Shown: positions 50,995 through 60,062 of the stretch, one piece after another | Layout of the letters: every line of letters begins with the position of its first letter | Position numbering within the stretch: the stretch's first letter is position 1 | NCBI GenBank assembly: GCA_045104975.1 | Contig: JBGCCY010000024.1 | Span: forward strand, 22,409 to 86,408 | DNA length: 64,000 nt | Origin: CAJQQY01 sp045104975 | GTDB taxonomy: Bacteria > Bacteroidota > Bacteroidia > Chitinophagales > Saprospiraceae | Reading direction: 5' to 3' | Translations under genes and position numbers: made by a program | The notes under the pieces: generated by a model | Told to the model about the DNA's origin: nothing | The model's input: only the letters and a program-made list of their open reading frames with translations | Database searches by the model: none

Positions 50995-53253
50995 TTATTC
51001 TTTTGCAAAGAACTTAGAAATACTTTGAAGACCATTTGTTACTTGTAAGTTATACATGCCAACAGGTAGGTCACTTACAGAAAAAGTCTCTGCTGGTTCA
51101 TTAATCACTTTAACGATTTGGCCTAAGCTATTCATTATAGTAATTACTGTTTTATCTTTCCATTTTACTGGATATTTAATTGTCAAAATATCAGTTGTTG
51201 GATTTGGGTAAATAGATAAGTCACCATTTTTTGGAGTAAAATCAATAGATACTATATTTGAAGAGGTTGCTGTTCCATCGAAATCAACTTGGAGTAAACG
51301 ATAATAATTTATACCTGCTTCTGGATTTTTATCTATAAAAGTATACTCTTGTAGTTCATTAGTAGTTCCAGCACCTTGAACCATTCCGATTTCTTGTAAT
51401 TCTCTAGAATCGGTACTACGCTCGATAAGCATATAGTCATTATTGAGTTCTGTTGCTGTTGACCATTTTACTATTACTGTTTGGTTGTGTGCTTTTGCTG
51501 TGAAGCGTAGGAGTTCTATAGGCAATCCACCTAAATCAAACTCACCTGGGGTAGCTGATCCGGCAGTACTATTTGTCCAATTGTCTTGAGGATCATTTCG
51601 GTAATCTCTACTTACGTTTGCAACGCCTTGATTTGTATCGTCAAGTATTGTTCCATTAGCAGTATTAGCTGTTCCGTCATCTAATCTTAATCGCCATCTT
51701 CTACCGTTTCCAAAGAAAAGATTTGTATTTCCTCTATTGAATGCAGCCGCGGCAGGAAACGAAGGAAAGGCTGTTTCAAAATCAGTTCTTGATGATGCTC
51801 CACGAGCGATAACTAAAAAGCCATTTGCAGGTATTACAAAGTCAGAACCAGAACCAGAACCAGTTTCATCTGAGCCTATGTCAAAAATATATTCACTAGC
51901 TGTTGTTCCTGCATTAAGTCGTTCTAATTTATAATCTGTTAAATCTACACTAAAGTTTGAATTATTATGAAGTTCTAAAAAGTCATTACTAAAAGATGAT
52001 GCATCTGAAACTTCAGAGATGAAAATATTTGGAACTGGTATAGGGCATAGTGGAATATCTACAGTAGTCGTAGCCATACAAGAATTGTCATTGGCATCTC
52101 TTACTGTTAATGTAACACCTGTTGCGGCAGTTGTTGGTCCTGTAATAGTATACGTTCCACCATTTGTAATTGTCTGATAACCCACACCATTTATATCTAC
52201 TTCTACTGTTCCGCTTGTATTTACTTCTGTCCAGGTAACAATAAAATCTGTATTATTACCATTACAAGAAGCTGTTGCAGCAACGGTAGTAATAGCACAT
52301 TCATCATCTTCATTAATTACATCAACTGTTTGTGATAAATCATCATATTCATCATCAGATGTTGCATTATTAGTAGCAACTGTTATCGTTGTTGTTTGGT
52401 TACCATCAATGATTAGGTCATCAACACCAGTTACGGTTACGGTTTGTGCTACATTATAATCACCTGTTGTAAAGGTTAGTGTCGAAGGAGAAACTGAATT
52501 CTCGGCTATATTTCCACTCGTTACATTTAAAACTACATCAGTTGCAGGAGCTGTATTTAACGTTACATCAAATGTAGCAGTTGTACCTGATTCACTTGTA
52601 TTTCCAGAAATCGGACTTAAATTAATTGCAGGTTGAGCTGCAGCTACATCCAAGACCAAATTATCAACAGCCCAAAATTCGGCCGCATTATTATTATCTA
52701 GAGTAACTCTTATTACTATAACTCCAGATGGGATAGCTGAAATTATTATGTCTGCAATTCCATCATTATTATCATCTCTTATTCCTCCACCACTAGGAGC
52801 TTGTGTAATAGGCATAGAGAACGAAGTGCTTGCAGTACCTCCACCGCCTGCATATGTCCACCTTGCATTACTATTACCATTTACAGTTATTGGTGTCGAA
52901 AAGCTACTTCCATTATTTATACTTACCTCAACAGTAACTTCATCGCCAGCTTCTAGACCATTTCCAGTAGTTCCAGATAAAGCAGCTAAATTCATGGTAA
53001 ATGTAGAAATTCCAGCAGTTGTAATTGCTGTTGTTGTTATCGTAGCTGTTTCATTACTTGCAACAAAGCCATTAGTAGGATTTCCATATACTCCACCAGC
53101 AGGAGAAGCAATTCCCGTACTACCATTTAATATGTCTCCTCCGGAGGTAGAAATATTTAAATCGTCAGTTCCATCAAAATCAGTAGTAAAAGTTTGACCT
53201 GATATTATTCCAATAGAAAAGTTGAATAAAATAAAAAGTAGAATTTTGTACAT
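50995..53253 (-). CDS. Secreted lamin-tail-domain protein with T9SS sorting domain
   Basis: 752 residues with signal peptide 1-19 (ending ISGQ). An N-terminal jelly-roll-like region (about 20-205) holds FWAVDNLVLDVA at its end, then Ig-like/Calx-beta-type repeats (about 210-330, TSESGTTATFDVTLNTAPATD), and a lamin-tail (LTD) domain at about 408-570 (IFISEVSDASSFSNDFLELHNNSNFSVDLTDYKL). The C-terminus (about 668-752) is a T9SS type A domain (SIYPNPTTDILTIKYP). Probably a cell-surface or released adhesive protein, possibly nuclease-associated as many LTD proteins are, but no nuclease motif is seen. GC content is higher than in neighbours. Confidence 0.85.
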   Translation of the reverse strand: MYKILLFILFNFSIGIISGQTFTTDFDGTDDLNISTSGGDILNGSTGIASPAGGVYGNPTNGFVASNETATITTTAITTAGISTFTMNLAALSGTTGNGLEAGDEVTVEVSINNGSSFSTPITVNGNSNARWTYAGGGGTASTSFSMPITQAPSGGGIRDDNNDGIADIIISAIPSGVIVIRVTLDNNNAAEFWAVDNLVLDVAAAQPAINLSPISGNTSESGTTATFDVTLNTAPATDVVLNVTSGNIAENSVSPSTLTFTTGDYNVAQTVTVTGVDDLIIDGNQTTTITVATNNATSDDEYDDLSQTVDVINEDDECAITTVAATASCNGNNTDFIVTWTEVNTSGTVEVDINGVGYQTITNGGTYTITGPTTAATGVTLTVRDANDNSCMATTTVDIPLCPIPVPNIFISEVSDASSFSNDFLELHNNSNFSVDLTDYKLERLNAGTTASEYIFDIGSDETGSGSGSDFVIPANGFLVIARGASSRTDFETAFPSFPAAAAFNRGNTNLFFGNGRRWRLRLDDGTANTANGTILDDTNQGVANVSRDYRNDPQDNWTNSTAGSATPGEFDLGGLPIELLRFTAKAHNQTVIVKWSTATELNNDYMLIERSTDSRELQEIGMVQGAGTTNELQEYTFIDKNPEAGINYYRLLQVDFDGTATSSNIVSIDFTPKNGDLSIYPNPTTDILTIKYPVKWKDKTVITIMNSLGQIVKVINEPAETFSVSDLPVGMYNLQVTNGLQSISKFFAKE

Positions 53254-54330
53254 AATTAAAGTTTTGAGTTAATAAAAAAATAGAAAGACTAGCCTTTCGA
53301 CCAATGATTCTTTATTTCAAACAGACAATACAGCCTGCTATTTATTTTAAAATTAGATGTGTAAAAGAGTAGAAATTATAATTTTTAGATGCAGATAAAG
53401 TTTGATGATTAACTTCCGTTCAAAGGTACAATTAAGTATTTTGAAAAATAATAGATCCTTAATTTTTTTGTATTAAATCTTGCATAACGTTAAAAAGAAC
53501 GCATTCACTGCGGAAGTTTTGTAGAAAAATTATTTTGGTAAATATTGGAAATAAGCTAAAAACTGCTATCAACAGTATCCCTTGCTGTTTCTCTTGATGT
53601 GCTGTGTTTGCACAACATTAATTGATTTAGATATAACTTCTGAAAGTTGGTGTGAAATATTTCATCAATCTCTAAATTTAGTATTTTGTATTGTTCTTTC
53701 AATCCTAGACGAGGTAAAAAAGAGCTCACCAGTTCCTTTCAATAAGTCCAAGTATTCTTATCCAAGTTATAGCCTAAATGTTTAAGAACGATCAGAATTA
53801 AAAATTAAATGTTTAGAAACGGAATAAACCATATTTATTTAAATAACATTTAGTTTAATTATATATATGATTAAACTTTGAAAAATTATGTATTTACTCG
53901 AAGTTCCTTCTCTTTTCTCTTTTTGACTTTTCTATTTTAAAATAGATTTATGTCAACATATTTTAGGGCAGAATAAAATCCGCGATCCTATTTATATTTT
54001 AAATATTCAAAAAACCTCTTTTTTTAGTCCAAATGCCCCCGTTTTTGTCCGAATAGGTAGATCAGGACTTCCTGATTATCTAATTTGGACGTTAAAACAT
54101 CAACCTATCCTAAGTTTGTCACATCATAATAATCAGTCATTTCTCAAAACCATTCTTTCAGTTTTATTTCCAAAACGATTTTCTAAAAAAAAGTTATTTC
54201 TCATGTTAACCTTTTTGTTTTTCTAATTATCAATAAGAAAAACATCACTAATTGAGAAAATCTAGATGTGCCTTTATTCTATCCTCTGGAATAATATCAA
54301 CACTACGTTGCCTCAAAAAACTAAATATCA
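53254..54330. other. 1.1-kb intergenic region with candidate regulatory repeats
   Basis: No gene is supported; a 67-codon open frame at 53582-53785 has no protein-like features. Two direct copies of a TTTTT-x-GTCC-x-AAT word lie 20 bp apart (GTCC at 54027-54030 and 54047-54050), and an inverted copy (ATTTGGAC) at 54083-54090; between them AGATCAGGA and TCCTGATTA form an inner stem. The RND transporter operon begins at 54331. Confidence 0.6.
54021..54097. promoter_or_regulatory. GTCC-box direct and inverted repeats upstream of the RND operon
   Basis: TTTTTAGTCCAAAT and TTTTTGTCCGAAT recur with GTCC spaced exactly two helical turns apart, and TTTGGACGTTAAAA mirrors the first. This is the geometry of a binding site for a dimeric regulator, located about 240-310 bp before the first gene of the operon. 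Confidence 0.4.
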
Positions 54331-56619
54331 ATGCATACTTTATTAAAAAACAGTTACACTAATCCTAAGATTAGTTTATTCATTTTTCTCATTATTACCT
54401 GCCTCCTAGGAAATGGAATGCGCTCCCTCTATCAAAAAAATAGTTTTGACGGAGAACTACCAACCGATGATTTAATTAATAAAAATATTGATGCGGTCAA
54501 AGACGTATTTGGAGACCGAAGTATGGTTATGATCGGTTTAGAAACCGAAACTATTTATTCTGAGGATGCAGCCGAAAATATTATTCAATTAACGGAAGCG
54601 TTAAAAGAAGTTCCTTTTGTCTTGGTCGATGAAGTGAAAAGTTTAGCTACCCTAGAGAATGTGAGCAACAGAGATTGGGGATTGATTTCAGAAGATTTTT
54701 TAGATCCTATTCCAAATTCACCAGCAGCATGGACACAATTAAAAAAAGACATTGCCCAAAATGAAATGATTTCAGGAAGTCTAGTGAGTGAAGATGGAAC
54801 GCTTACCGTAATCGCAGCTCCCTTGGACGATGGTTTCGTTGGTGGCGAAGTATATGATGCTCTGTTGGCGATAAAAAATAATTTTAAAGCTGCTGGAAAA
54901 ATACATATAACAGGAGCACCTATTTTAGTAGAAGATGTTCAGCAAGGTATCAGCGGTGATTCTCGAAAATTTATTCCGATTGCAATTGTATTAATTTTTA
55001 TAGGTTTTTTCCTTTGCTTTAGAACAGCTGCAGGAGTATTTCTTCCGATTACGATGGTCTTGATGAGTATCGTTTGGACGATGGGTACGATGGGATATTT
55101 AGGATTACCAATAACGGTAGTTTCTAATGCATTGCCAGTAATTATGATTGCGGTGGCTTCTTCTTATGGCATTCATTATATGCACGCATTTTACCAGTTG
55201 TCCGATGAGTACGACTCCAAGGAAAAATTGATCGAAGCGACCTTAAATAAAATTGCTTCTCCGATTTTGATTACAGGAGTGACCTCGTCTTTGGGTTCCT
55301 TGAGTCTTTTGATTTTTAAAATTCAATCGTTGAAGGAATTCGGAATCATTGGAGCATTTGGATTTGCCTATGCCACTTTTATCTGTTTGTTTTTGTTGCC
55401 AAGTCTTTGTCAGTTGATCAAGAAACCAAAGGAAAAGCATCATGGTTTAAAAAACACAATTAACCTTCTTACTCAAAAAATCACAGCCTTGACCTTGAGT
55501 TATCGCAAGCCAATTATGGTTGGTTATTTGGTGATTGCAGGATTAGCAATTTGGCAGGCTGGAAATATTAAAGTAGGTGATAACTACATGAAATTTTTTC
55601 CAAAAAGTCATGAAGGTCGAATTGCCGCTACCGCATTTAATGATAAACTAGATGGAGTAAGAGTGATGGACATCATGGTAAATGCTACTGATTTTGATAA
55701 TATCAAGGAAGAGGCATTTTTTCAAAAAATGACCAATTTTGAAAATGAAATAACCTCGTTAGCATCAGTTGGCGGAATTCATTCTTACACCAAAGTAGTA
55801 GAGCATATTGCTAAAAATTTGGATACTGGTTCCCCTGAGTCAGTTTTGAATAATGAAAAAATTGCGCAGTATTTGATGATGTACGAATTGTCTGCTACAC
55901 CTGGTGAAGCGGGAATGTTATATGATGAAGATTATGAAAAAGCGCATTTACAAATATTTTTAACTTCTTCTAGTCCTGAAGTTCACGAAGCTACTTGGCA
56001 AGCAATTGATGAATTGTTTGCTGCAAATTTCCAAGAGCGTGCAGAGGTGAAATTTGGTGGAGATGTGATGCACAGAATCTCTTTAGGGAAATATATTGTC
56101 AGCGGAAAAATCCAAAATATTATTTTGGCTTTGATCATTTTACTCCTCACCACATTTATCATTTTTAGATCTGTAAAAAAAGGAATTTTTACCATCATCC
56201 CGATCTTGGTTTCATTAATCATGGTATTCGGATTTATGGGGTTGATGGGTATGCGATTAGGAATTAGTACTTCACTTTTGACGGCGATGATCGTTGGAAT
56301 TGGAATTGATTTCTCGGTGCATTATTTAATTTCTTTTTATAAAAACCAGCAAGAAGGAATTGAAACTGCTTTGTTCAACACTTGTAAGAATACAGGAAAT
56401 GCTATTTCGTATGATGCGATTTCAAACATCATTGGTTTTAGTGTTTTATCATTTTCTGGATTTCTTCCTGTACAGCATTTTGGGTGGTTATTAGCATTCT
56501 CAATGCTACTGATTTATTTTAATACCCTAGTCATTTTCCCAATTTTATTTACGATGAAAAAAGGCAAAAGTATTGATCCTTTTTTGTCACCAAGAGAAAA
56601 TTTGTTGGCAAAAAATTAA
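54331..56619 (+). CDS. RND-superfamily (MMPL-type) transporter
   Basis: 762 residues, 12 predicted helices in two related halves, each with a large periplasmic loop after the first helix. The second half has the RND helix-4 signature VGIGIDFSVHYLISFY with the proton-relay Asp; in the first half the equivalent stretch is ASSYGIHYMHAFY without Asp. Length and layout fit the MMPL/HpnN group, which moves lipids or other hydrophobic molecules from the inner membrane. It is first in a run with a LolA-like protein, an outer-membrane barrel and a hydrolase. Confidence 0.88.
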   Translation: MHTLLKNSYTNPKISLFIFLIITCLLGNGMRSLYQKNSFDGELPTDDLINKNIDAVKDVFGDRSMVMIGLETETIYSEDAAENIIQLTEALKEVPFVLVDEVKSLATLENVSNRDWGLISEDFLDPIPNSPAAWTQLKKDIAQNEMISGSLVSEDGTLTVIAAPLDDGFVGGEVYDALLAIKNNFKAAGKIHITGAPILVEDVQQGISGDSRKFIPIAIVLIFIGFFLCFRTAAGVFLPITMVLMSIVWTMGTMGYLGLPITVVSNALPVIMIAVASSYGIHYMHAFYQLSDEYDSKEKLIEATLNKIASPILITGVTSSLGSLSLLIFKIQSLKEFGIIGAFGFAYATFICLFLLPSLCQLIKKPKEKHHGLKNTINLLTQKITALTLSYRKPIMVGYLVIAGLAIWQAGNIKVGDNYMKFFPKSHEGRIAATAFNDKLDGVRVMDIMVNATDFDNIKEEAFFQKMTNFENEITSLASVGGIHSYTKVVEHIAKNLDTGSPESVLNNEKIAQYLMMYELSATPGEAGMLYDEDYEKAHLQIFLTSSSPEVHEATWQAIDELFAANFQERAEVKFGGDVMHRISLGKYIVSGKIQNIILALIILLLTTFIIFRSVKKGIFTIIPILVSLIMVFGFMGLMGMRLGISTSLLTAMIVGIGIDFSVHYLISFYKNQQEGIETALFNTCKNTGNAISYDAISNIIGFSVLSFSGFLPVQHFGWLLAFSMLLIYFNTLVIFPILFTMKKGKSIDPFLSPRENLLAKN

Positions 56620-56750
56620 AAATCTAAACACATAAAGTATGCTAGTGAGGGTGATTCCTTTTGGAATTGCCCTTCTTTTAAAAGCTACAAAATATTATAA
56701 CGCTTACGCTAACAGTTTTACATTTTATAAAATATAAAAAACGAACAAAA

Positions 56751-57551
56751 ATGAATTCATTTAATAAGTTTACAATTTGCCTATTCTTCTTTTTAGGAAC
56801 TGTTTTGACTTATGGGCAATCTACCAAAACGGCTAATTCAATTATCGAAAAATACCAAACAGCTTCTGCTATTGATGATTTACAAAGTACGATTACCTAT
56901 AAAAATATCAGTAAAAAAGGAAGAGTTCAAGAGCGGTCATTGGAGCAGTTTATTTTACAAAAAGATGCTTCTTCAAACACCTATAATTTCTTGTTGAAAT
57001 TTGTCAGTCCAGCTGATATTAGCGGTACGTCTAGTTTGACGATTCAACATGATGGAAAAGCTGACGACCAATGGTTGTACTTACCTGCTTTGCGAAAAGC
57101 GAAACGAATTTCTGCTTCCAAAAAAGGAGATCGTTTTATGGGAACGGAGATGACTTATGAAGACTTGTCGAATTACCTTTCTGAACCAATGGAGGAATAT
57201 AATTATGAATTAGTTGGAGAAGAAAATGTTATGCAAAAGGATTGTTATAAAATAATTGCAACTCCTTTAGCTGGAACAAAAACTCAATATAGTAAACGTA
57301 TTCTTTGGATTGACCAAGCAACTTCTTTACAGGTACAATCACATTTCTACAACAAAAAAGATAAACTACAAAAAGTATTGACTGCAAAAGATATTAGAAA
57401 AATTGGTGATACTAATTTTTACAAAGCTCATTTTATTCAAATAGAAAATTTACTGACTAAGAATAGAACGGAAGTTTACTACGATGGCTTTGTGATTAAT
57501 AAAGGAGTTAATGAAAGTATTTTTTCTAAATCATACATTGAAACTTTATAA
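56751..57551 (+). CDS. LolA-like outer-membrane lipoprotein-sorting protein
   Basis: 266 residues with signal peptide 1-22 (ending TYGQ). The body matches the LolA-like family often annotated as outer membrane lipoprotein-sorting protein: FLLKFVSPADISGTSSLTIQ, QWLYLPALRKAKRISASKKGDRFMGTEMTYEDLS, YKIIATPLAG, KRILWIDQATSLQVQS, NFYKAHFIQIENLLTKNRTEVYYDG. It is expected to carry a hydrophobic substrate across the periplasm. It lies between transporter and barrel genes, 2 bp ahead of the latter. Confidence 0.9.
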   Translation: MNSFNKFTICLFFFLGTVLTYGQSTKTANSIIEKYQTASAIDDLQSTITYKNISKKGRVQERSLEQFILQKDASSNTYNFLLKFVSPADISGTSSLTIQHDGKADDQWLYLPALRKAKRISASKKGDRFMGTEMTYEDLSNYLSEPMEEYNYELVGEENVMQKDCYKIIATPLAGTKTQYSKRILWIDQATSLQVQSHFYNKKDKLQKVLTAKDIRKIGDTNFYKAHFIQIENLLTKNRTEVYYDGFVINKGVNESIFSKSYIETL

Positions 57552-57553
57552 TC

Positions 57554-58831
57554 ATGTCTCGAATATATTTTGTAATTGTATTGTTTTTATTTTTTCAAAA
57601 CCATTCTATGAATGGACAAGATTGGAAAATTAAGCATCATACAAAGTTTCAACCTTCCGTCGGTCTTTATTTTCAATCACTCGAAAATAGTAATAAAACA
57701 ATACCTGAAATAAGTGCGCAACAAGAATTTGAAGCACGCTACAAAATTAAATTGAAAATATTCGCTGCCTTGCGAACGGTAGTCAATCCACATGAAAAAC
57801 AGCGAAGACGAATCTGGCTTAACCAGGCTTATGTGGCTTTTAATAAAAAGAATTTTTATGGAAAAGTAGGAAAGCAAATTGTCAAATGGGGAAACCTGAC
57901 AGGGCTAAGTGCGATGGACATGGCGAACGTTTATGACTACTATGATTTCTTGCGAACTGATGATGAAGCACTAGGAAGTTGGGGTATAGATGCAAAGTTG
58001 AATTTAAAAAAATGGCAGTTTCAATTCCGATTGATTCCGATAAAAAACTACTCAAGATTATCTTTTGAAAACAACAGATGGATTCGGCTTCCTCATAATT
58101 TCGAGGGACCAAATGATTTAGTATTTACCGCCGAATTCAATGAGCTAAATAAGCAACACCCTAGCTCTTCAGTAAGTTATGGAGCAAATATTAGTTATGA
58201 AAATGATGACTTCGAAATCACTTTTAATGGCTATAGCGGCACGAATGATATTCCTCAAAGAGTACCACAATTGTCGGCTCCTAACTTGACTGAAAAAGTA
58301 ATTTCTTATGATTTGAATTTAAGGTATCATCGGTTAAATATTGCTTCCCTTGCTTTTTCAAAACTGTTGGGAGAATACAGTCTTTGGTCGGAAGTATCTT
58401 TTATCAATAACCAGCGACTAGATGAATTAGCGACCTTAACGCCTGATAATTATTGGGGTTTTACGGTAGGTATTGACCGTGTTTTTATTTTTGAAAATCC
58501 AGAGAAGCAATTAAAAGTATTGGTTCAGTATTTAAAAAACTTCACTAATGATGAGGTGGAATATACTGTTAACGATTTGGATCATGTACTTGATCATGCA
58601 TTGTTAATGGATTTTTCCTATCAGTTTAATTATGCCTGGAAAGCGTCGTTGCGTTCGGTTTCCAACCTATCTTCTTTTAGCCAAAATATCAGTACTTCGC
58701 TGACTTACAAGATGACTGATAAATTTCATTTGTCTTGTCAAACCGATTTTCTATTTGGTCAATCCAATCACCTTTTTGGGTATTACCAAGATAATTCTAG
58801 ACTCTTTTTAACCCTGAAATATCACTTATAA
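57554..58831 (+). CDS. Outer-membrane beta-barrel protein (DUF1302-like)
   Basis: 425 residues with signal peptide 1-21 (ending MNGQ). Alternating hydrophobic strands run to the C-terminus, which ends in an aromatic-rich strand RLFLTLKYHL. The stretch YGKVGKQIVKWGNLTGLSAMDMANVYDYYDF resembles the conserved GRQxVxWG region of DUF1302 porin-like proteins. It starts 2 bp after the LolA-like gene and its stop codon overlaps the ATG of the hydrolase (TAATG), so the operon is tightly coupled. Confidence 0.82.
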   Translation: MSRIYFVIVLFLFFQNHSMNGQDWKIKHHTKFQPSVGLYFQSLENSNKTIPEISAQQEFEARYKIKLKIFAALRTVVNPHEKQRRRIWLNQAYVAFNKKNFYGKVGKQIVKWGNLTGLSAMDMANVYDYYDFLRTDDEALGSWGIDAKLNLKKWQFQFRLIPIKNYSRLSFENNRWIRLPHNFEGPNDLVFTAEFNELNKQHPSSSVSYGANISYENDDFEITFNGYSGTNDIPQRVPQLSAPNLTEKVISYDLNLRYHRLNIASLAFSKLLGEYSLWSEVSFINNQRLDELATLTPDNYWGFTVGIDRVFIFENPEKQLKVLVQYLKNFTNDEVEYTVNDLDHVLDHALLMDFSYQFNYAWKASLRSVSNLSSFSQNISTSLTYKMTDKFHLSCQTDFLFGQSNHLFGYYQDNSRLFLTLKYHL

Positions 58832-59751
58832 TGAAAAACGAAAATTTACTAACGATGCCTTCAATGGTCATTTCTGATTCAAGTTTGGAAGCGGCGCAAG
58901 ATCGAGAATTGAAGAGGAAATTTTTCCCCAAAGGAATTTCTATACTAGCAAATAGCATTAATCAGTTGCATAAAGTTTCTCCTTTTTTATCGTCTAAACT
59001 AACGATGAATTTATTATCCGTAGCGATTCGCAAACGAGTAAAAAAGAAGGATGAGCAATTTTATCAAAAAGGAGCGAAGCAAGTTTTTACCTATAAAAAT
59101 AAAACATTCAATGTCTACTCTTACGGAAGTGGACCCAAGGTTTTATTTATTCACGGGTGGGCGAGCAACGGCGCAAGATGGAAAAATTATGTGGAGAAAA
59201 TTGTAGGAAAAGGATTTACCGCAGTAGTTGTAGATGCACCTGCACAAGGAACTTCCAAAGGGTTTTTGCTTTCCATTCCTGATTATATTCAATGCATTAA
59301 AACAGTTTTATATGCTAGCGAAAGTTGGTATGGAATAGTGTCTCATTCGGTTGGAAGTTTGGTCGGAGTAATTGCAGCGAGCGAAACAAAAATTAAGTTT
59401 GATAATTTAAAAGTTGTTTTGATGTGTACTTTTTCTGACTGCGATGCCTTGATGACAAAGTATGCTAGATGTATGGGAATCGAAGAGGGAGTGTTGACGG
59501 ATACAAAAAATAAAATTGATCAAATATATTATGAGCCGCTAACTCATTTTTCGTTAGTCGATCATTTTAAACAATTGGATGCCGAAGGATTTTTATTATA
59601 TAATCCTGATGATATTGTCGTTCCTTCGGTGGAAGGAAATAAAATTAGGCGGGCACTTCCTGCGTTAAGATTTTTTGAAACAAGGGAAGGTGGACATAAT
59701 TTGAGATCGCAGAAGGTGGAGGATGAGGTGATTAAATTTATGGGAAGATAA
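58831..59751 (+). CDS. Alpha/beta-hydrolase
   Basis: 306 residues, no signal peptide. An N-terminal helical region (1-85) resembles a membrane-peripheral segment, then the hydrolase core: VLFIHGWASNGARWKNYVEKI (oxyanion HG), VVVDAPAQGTSKG, nucleophile SHSVGS (Ser in S-x-S-x-G), acid LLYNPDDIVVP and base GGHNLRS. Expected substrate is an ester or lipid. Translationally coupled to the barrel gene by the TAATG overlap. A terminator follows about 55 bp later. Confidence 0.85.
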   Translation: MKNENLLTMPSMVISDSSLEAAQDRELKRKFFPKGISILANSINQLHKVSPFLSSKLTMNLLSVAIRKRVKKKDEQFYQKGAKQVFTYKNKTFNVYSYGSGPKVLFIHGWASNGARWKNYVEKIVGKGFTAVVVDAPAQGTSKGFLLSIPDYIQCIKTVLYASESWYGIVSHSVGSLVGVIAASETKIKFDNLKVVLMCTFSDCDALMTKYARCMGIEEGVLTDTKNKIDQIYYEPLTHFSLVDHFKQLDAEGFLLYNPDDIVVPSVEGNKIRRALPALRFFETREGGHNLRSQKVEDEVIKFMGR

Positions 59752-59806
59752 GTGAGCTGTAGATTCTTTTTTGAAGATAATAATCTATTGTCTATTTTTA
59801 AATAAG

Positions 59807-59840
59807 AAAAAGCTCGGTCATTTTGACCGAGCTTTTTTTT
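59807..59840 (+). terminator. Rho-independent terminator of the RND operon
   Basis: AAAAGCTCGGTCA and its complement TGACCGAGCTTTT form a strong stem with a 3-nt loop, followed by a T tract. Confidence 0.9.
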
Positions 59841-59861
59841 TGTCTCGCTAGTGGGGATATT

Positions 59862-60021
59862 GAAGTTGTTTAAAAATGTCTTGCCGATCTACGCGAAAAG
59901 CATTGTGATTGCTGAGCTTCAGCTTTTTTTATTTCCATTAAGGCTATGAAAAGAAAAAAGAGCTTCGTCAGCAACCACAAGCCTTTCCGCTCGATTTCGA
60001 CAGACATTCTTAAACAACTTC
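59862..60021. repeat. 160-bp imperfect palindrome (MITE-like)
   Basis: The two halves, each about 55-60 bp, are complementary at roughly 80 percent: GAAGTTGTTTAAAAATGTCT at the left end mirrors AGACATTCTTAAACAACTTC at the right end, and GATTGCTGAGCTTC mirrors GAGCTTCGTCAGCAACC further in. The centre is unpaired. It lies between convergent operon ends and has no open frame. Confidence 0.8.
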
Positions 60022-60062
60022 AGTTTTTAGAAATCTATTCAAAAAAAATGATAATCAAAACA

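Noticed and set aside
51737..53197. Plus-strand open frames of 65 and 149 codons opposite the lamin-tail gene
   Set aside because: They mirror the Thr/Ser/Val-rich secreted protein; the minus-strand product has a signal peptide, domains and a T9SS tail.
53582..53785. 67-codon open frame in the 1.1-kb intergenic region
   Set aside because: No similarity to any known pattern, no plausible signal peptide or start context, and stops in flanking codons.
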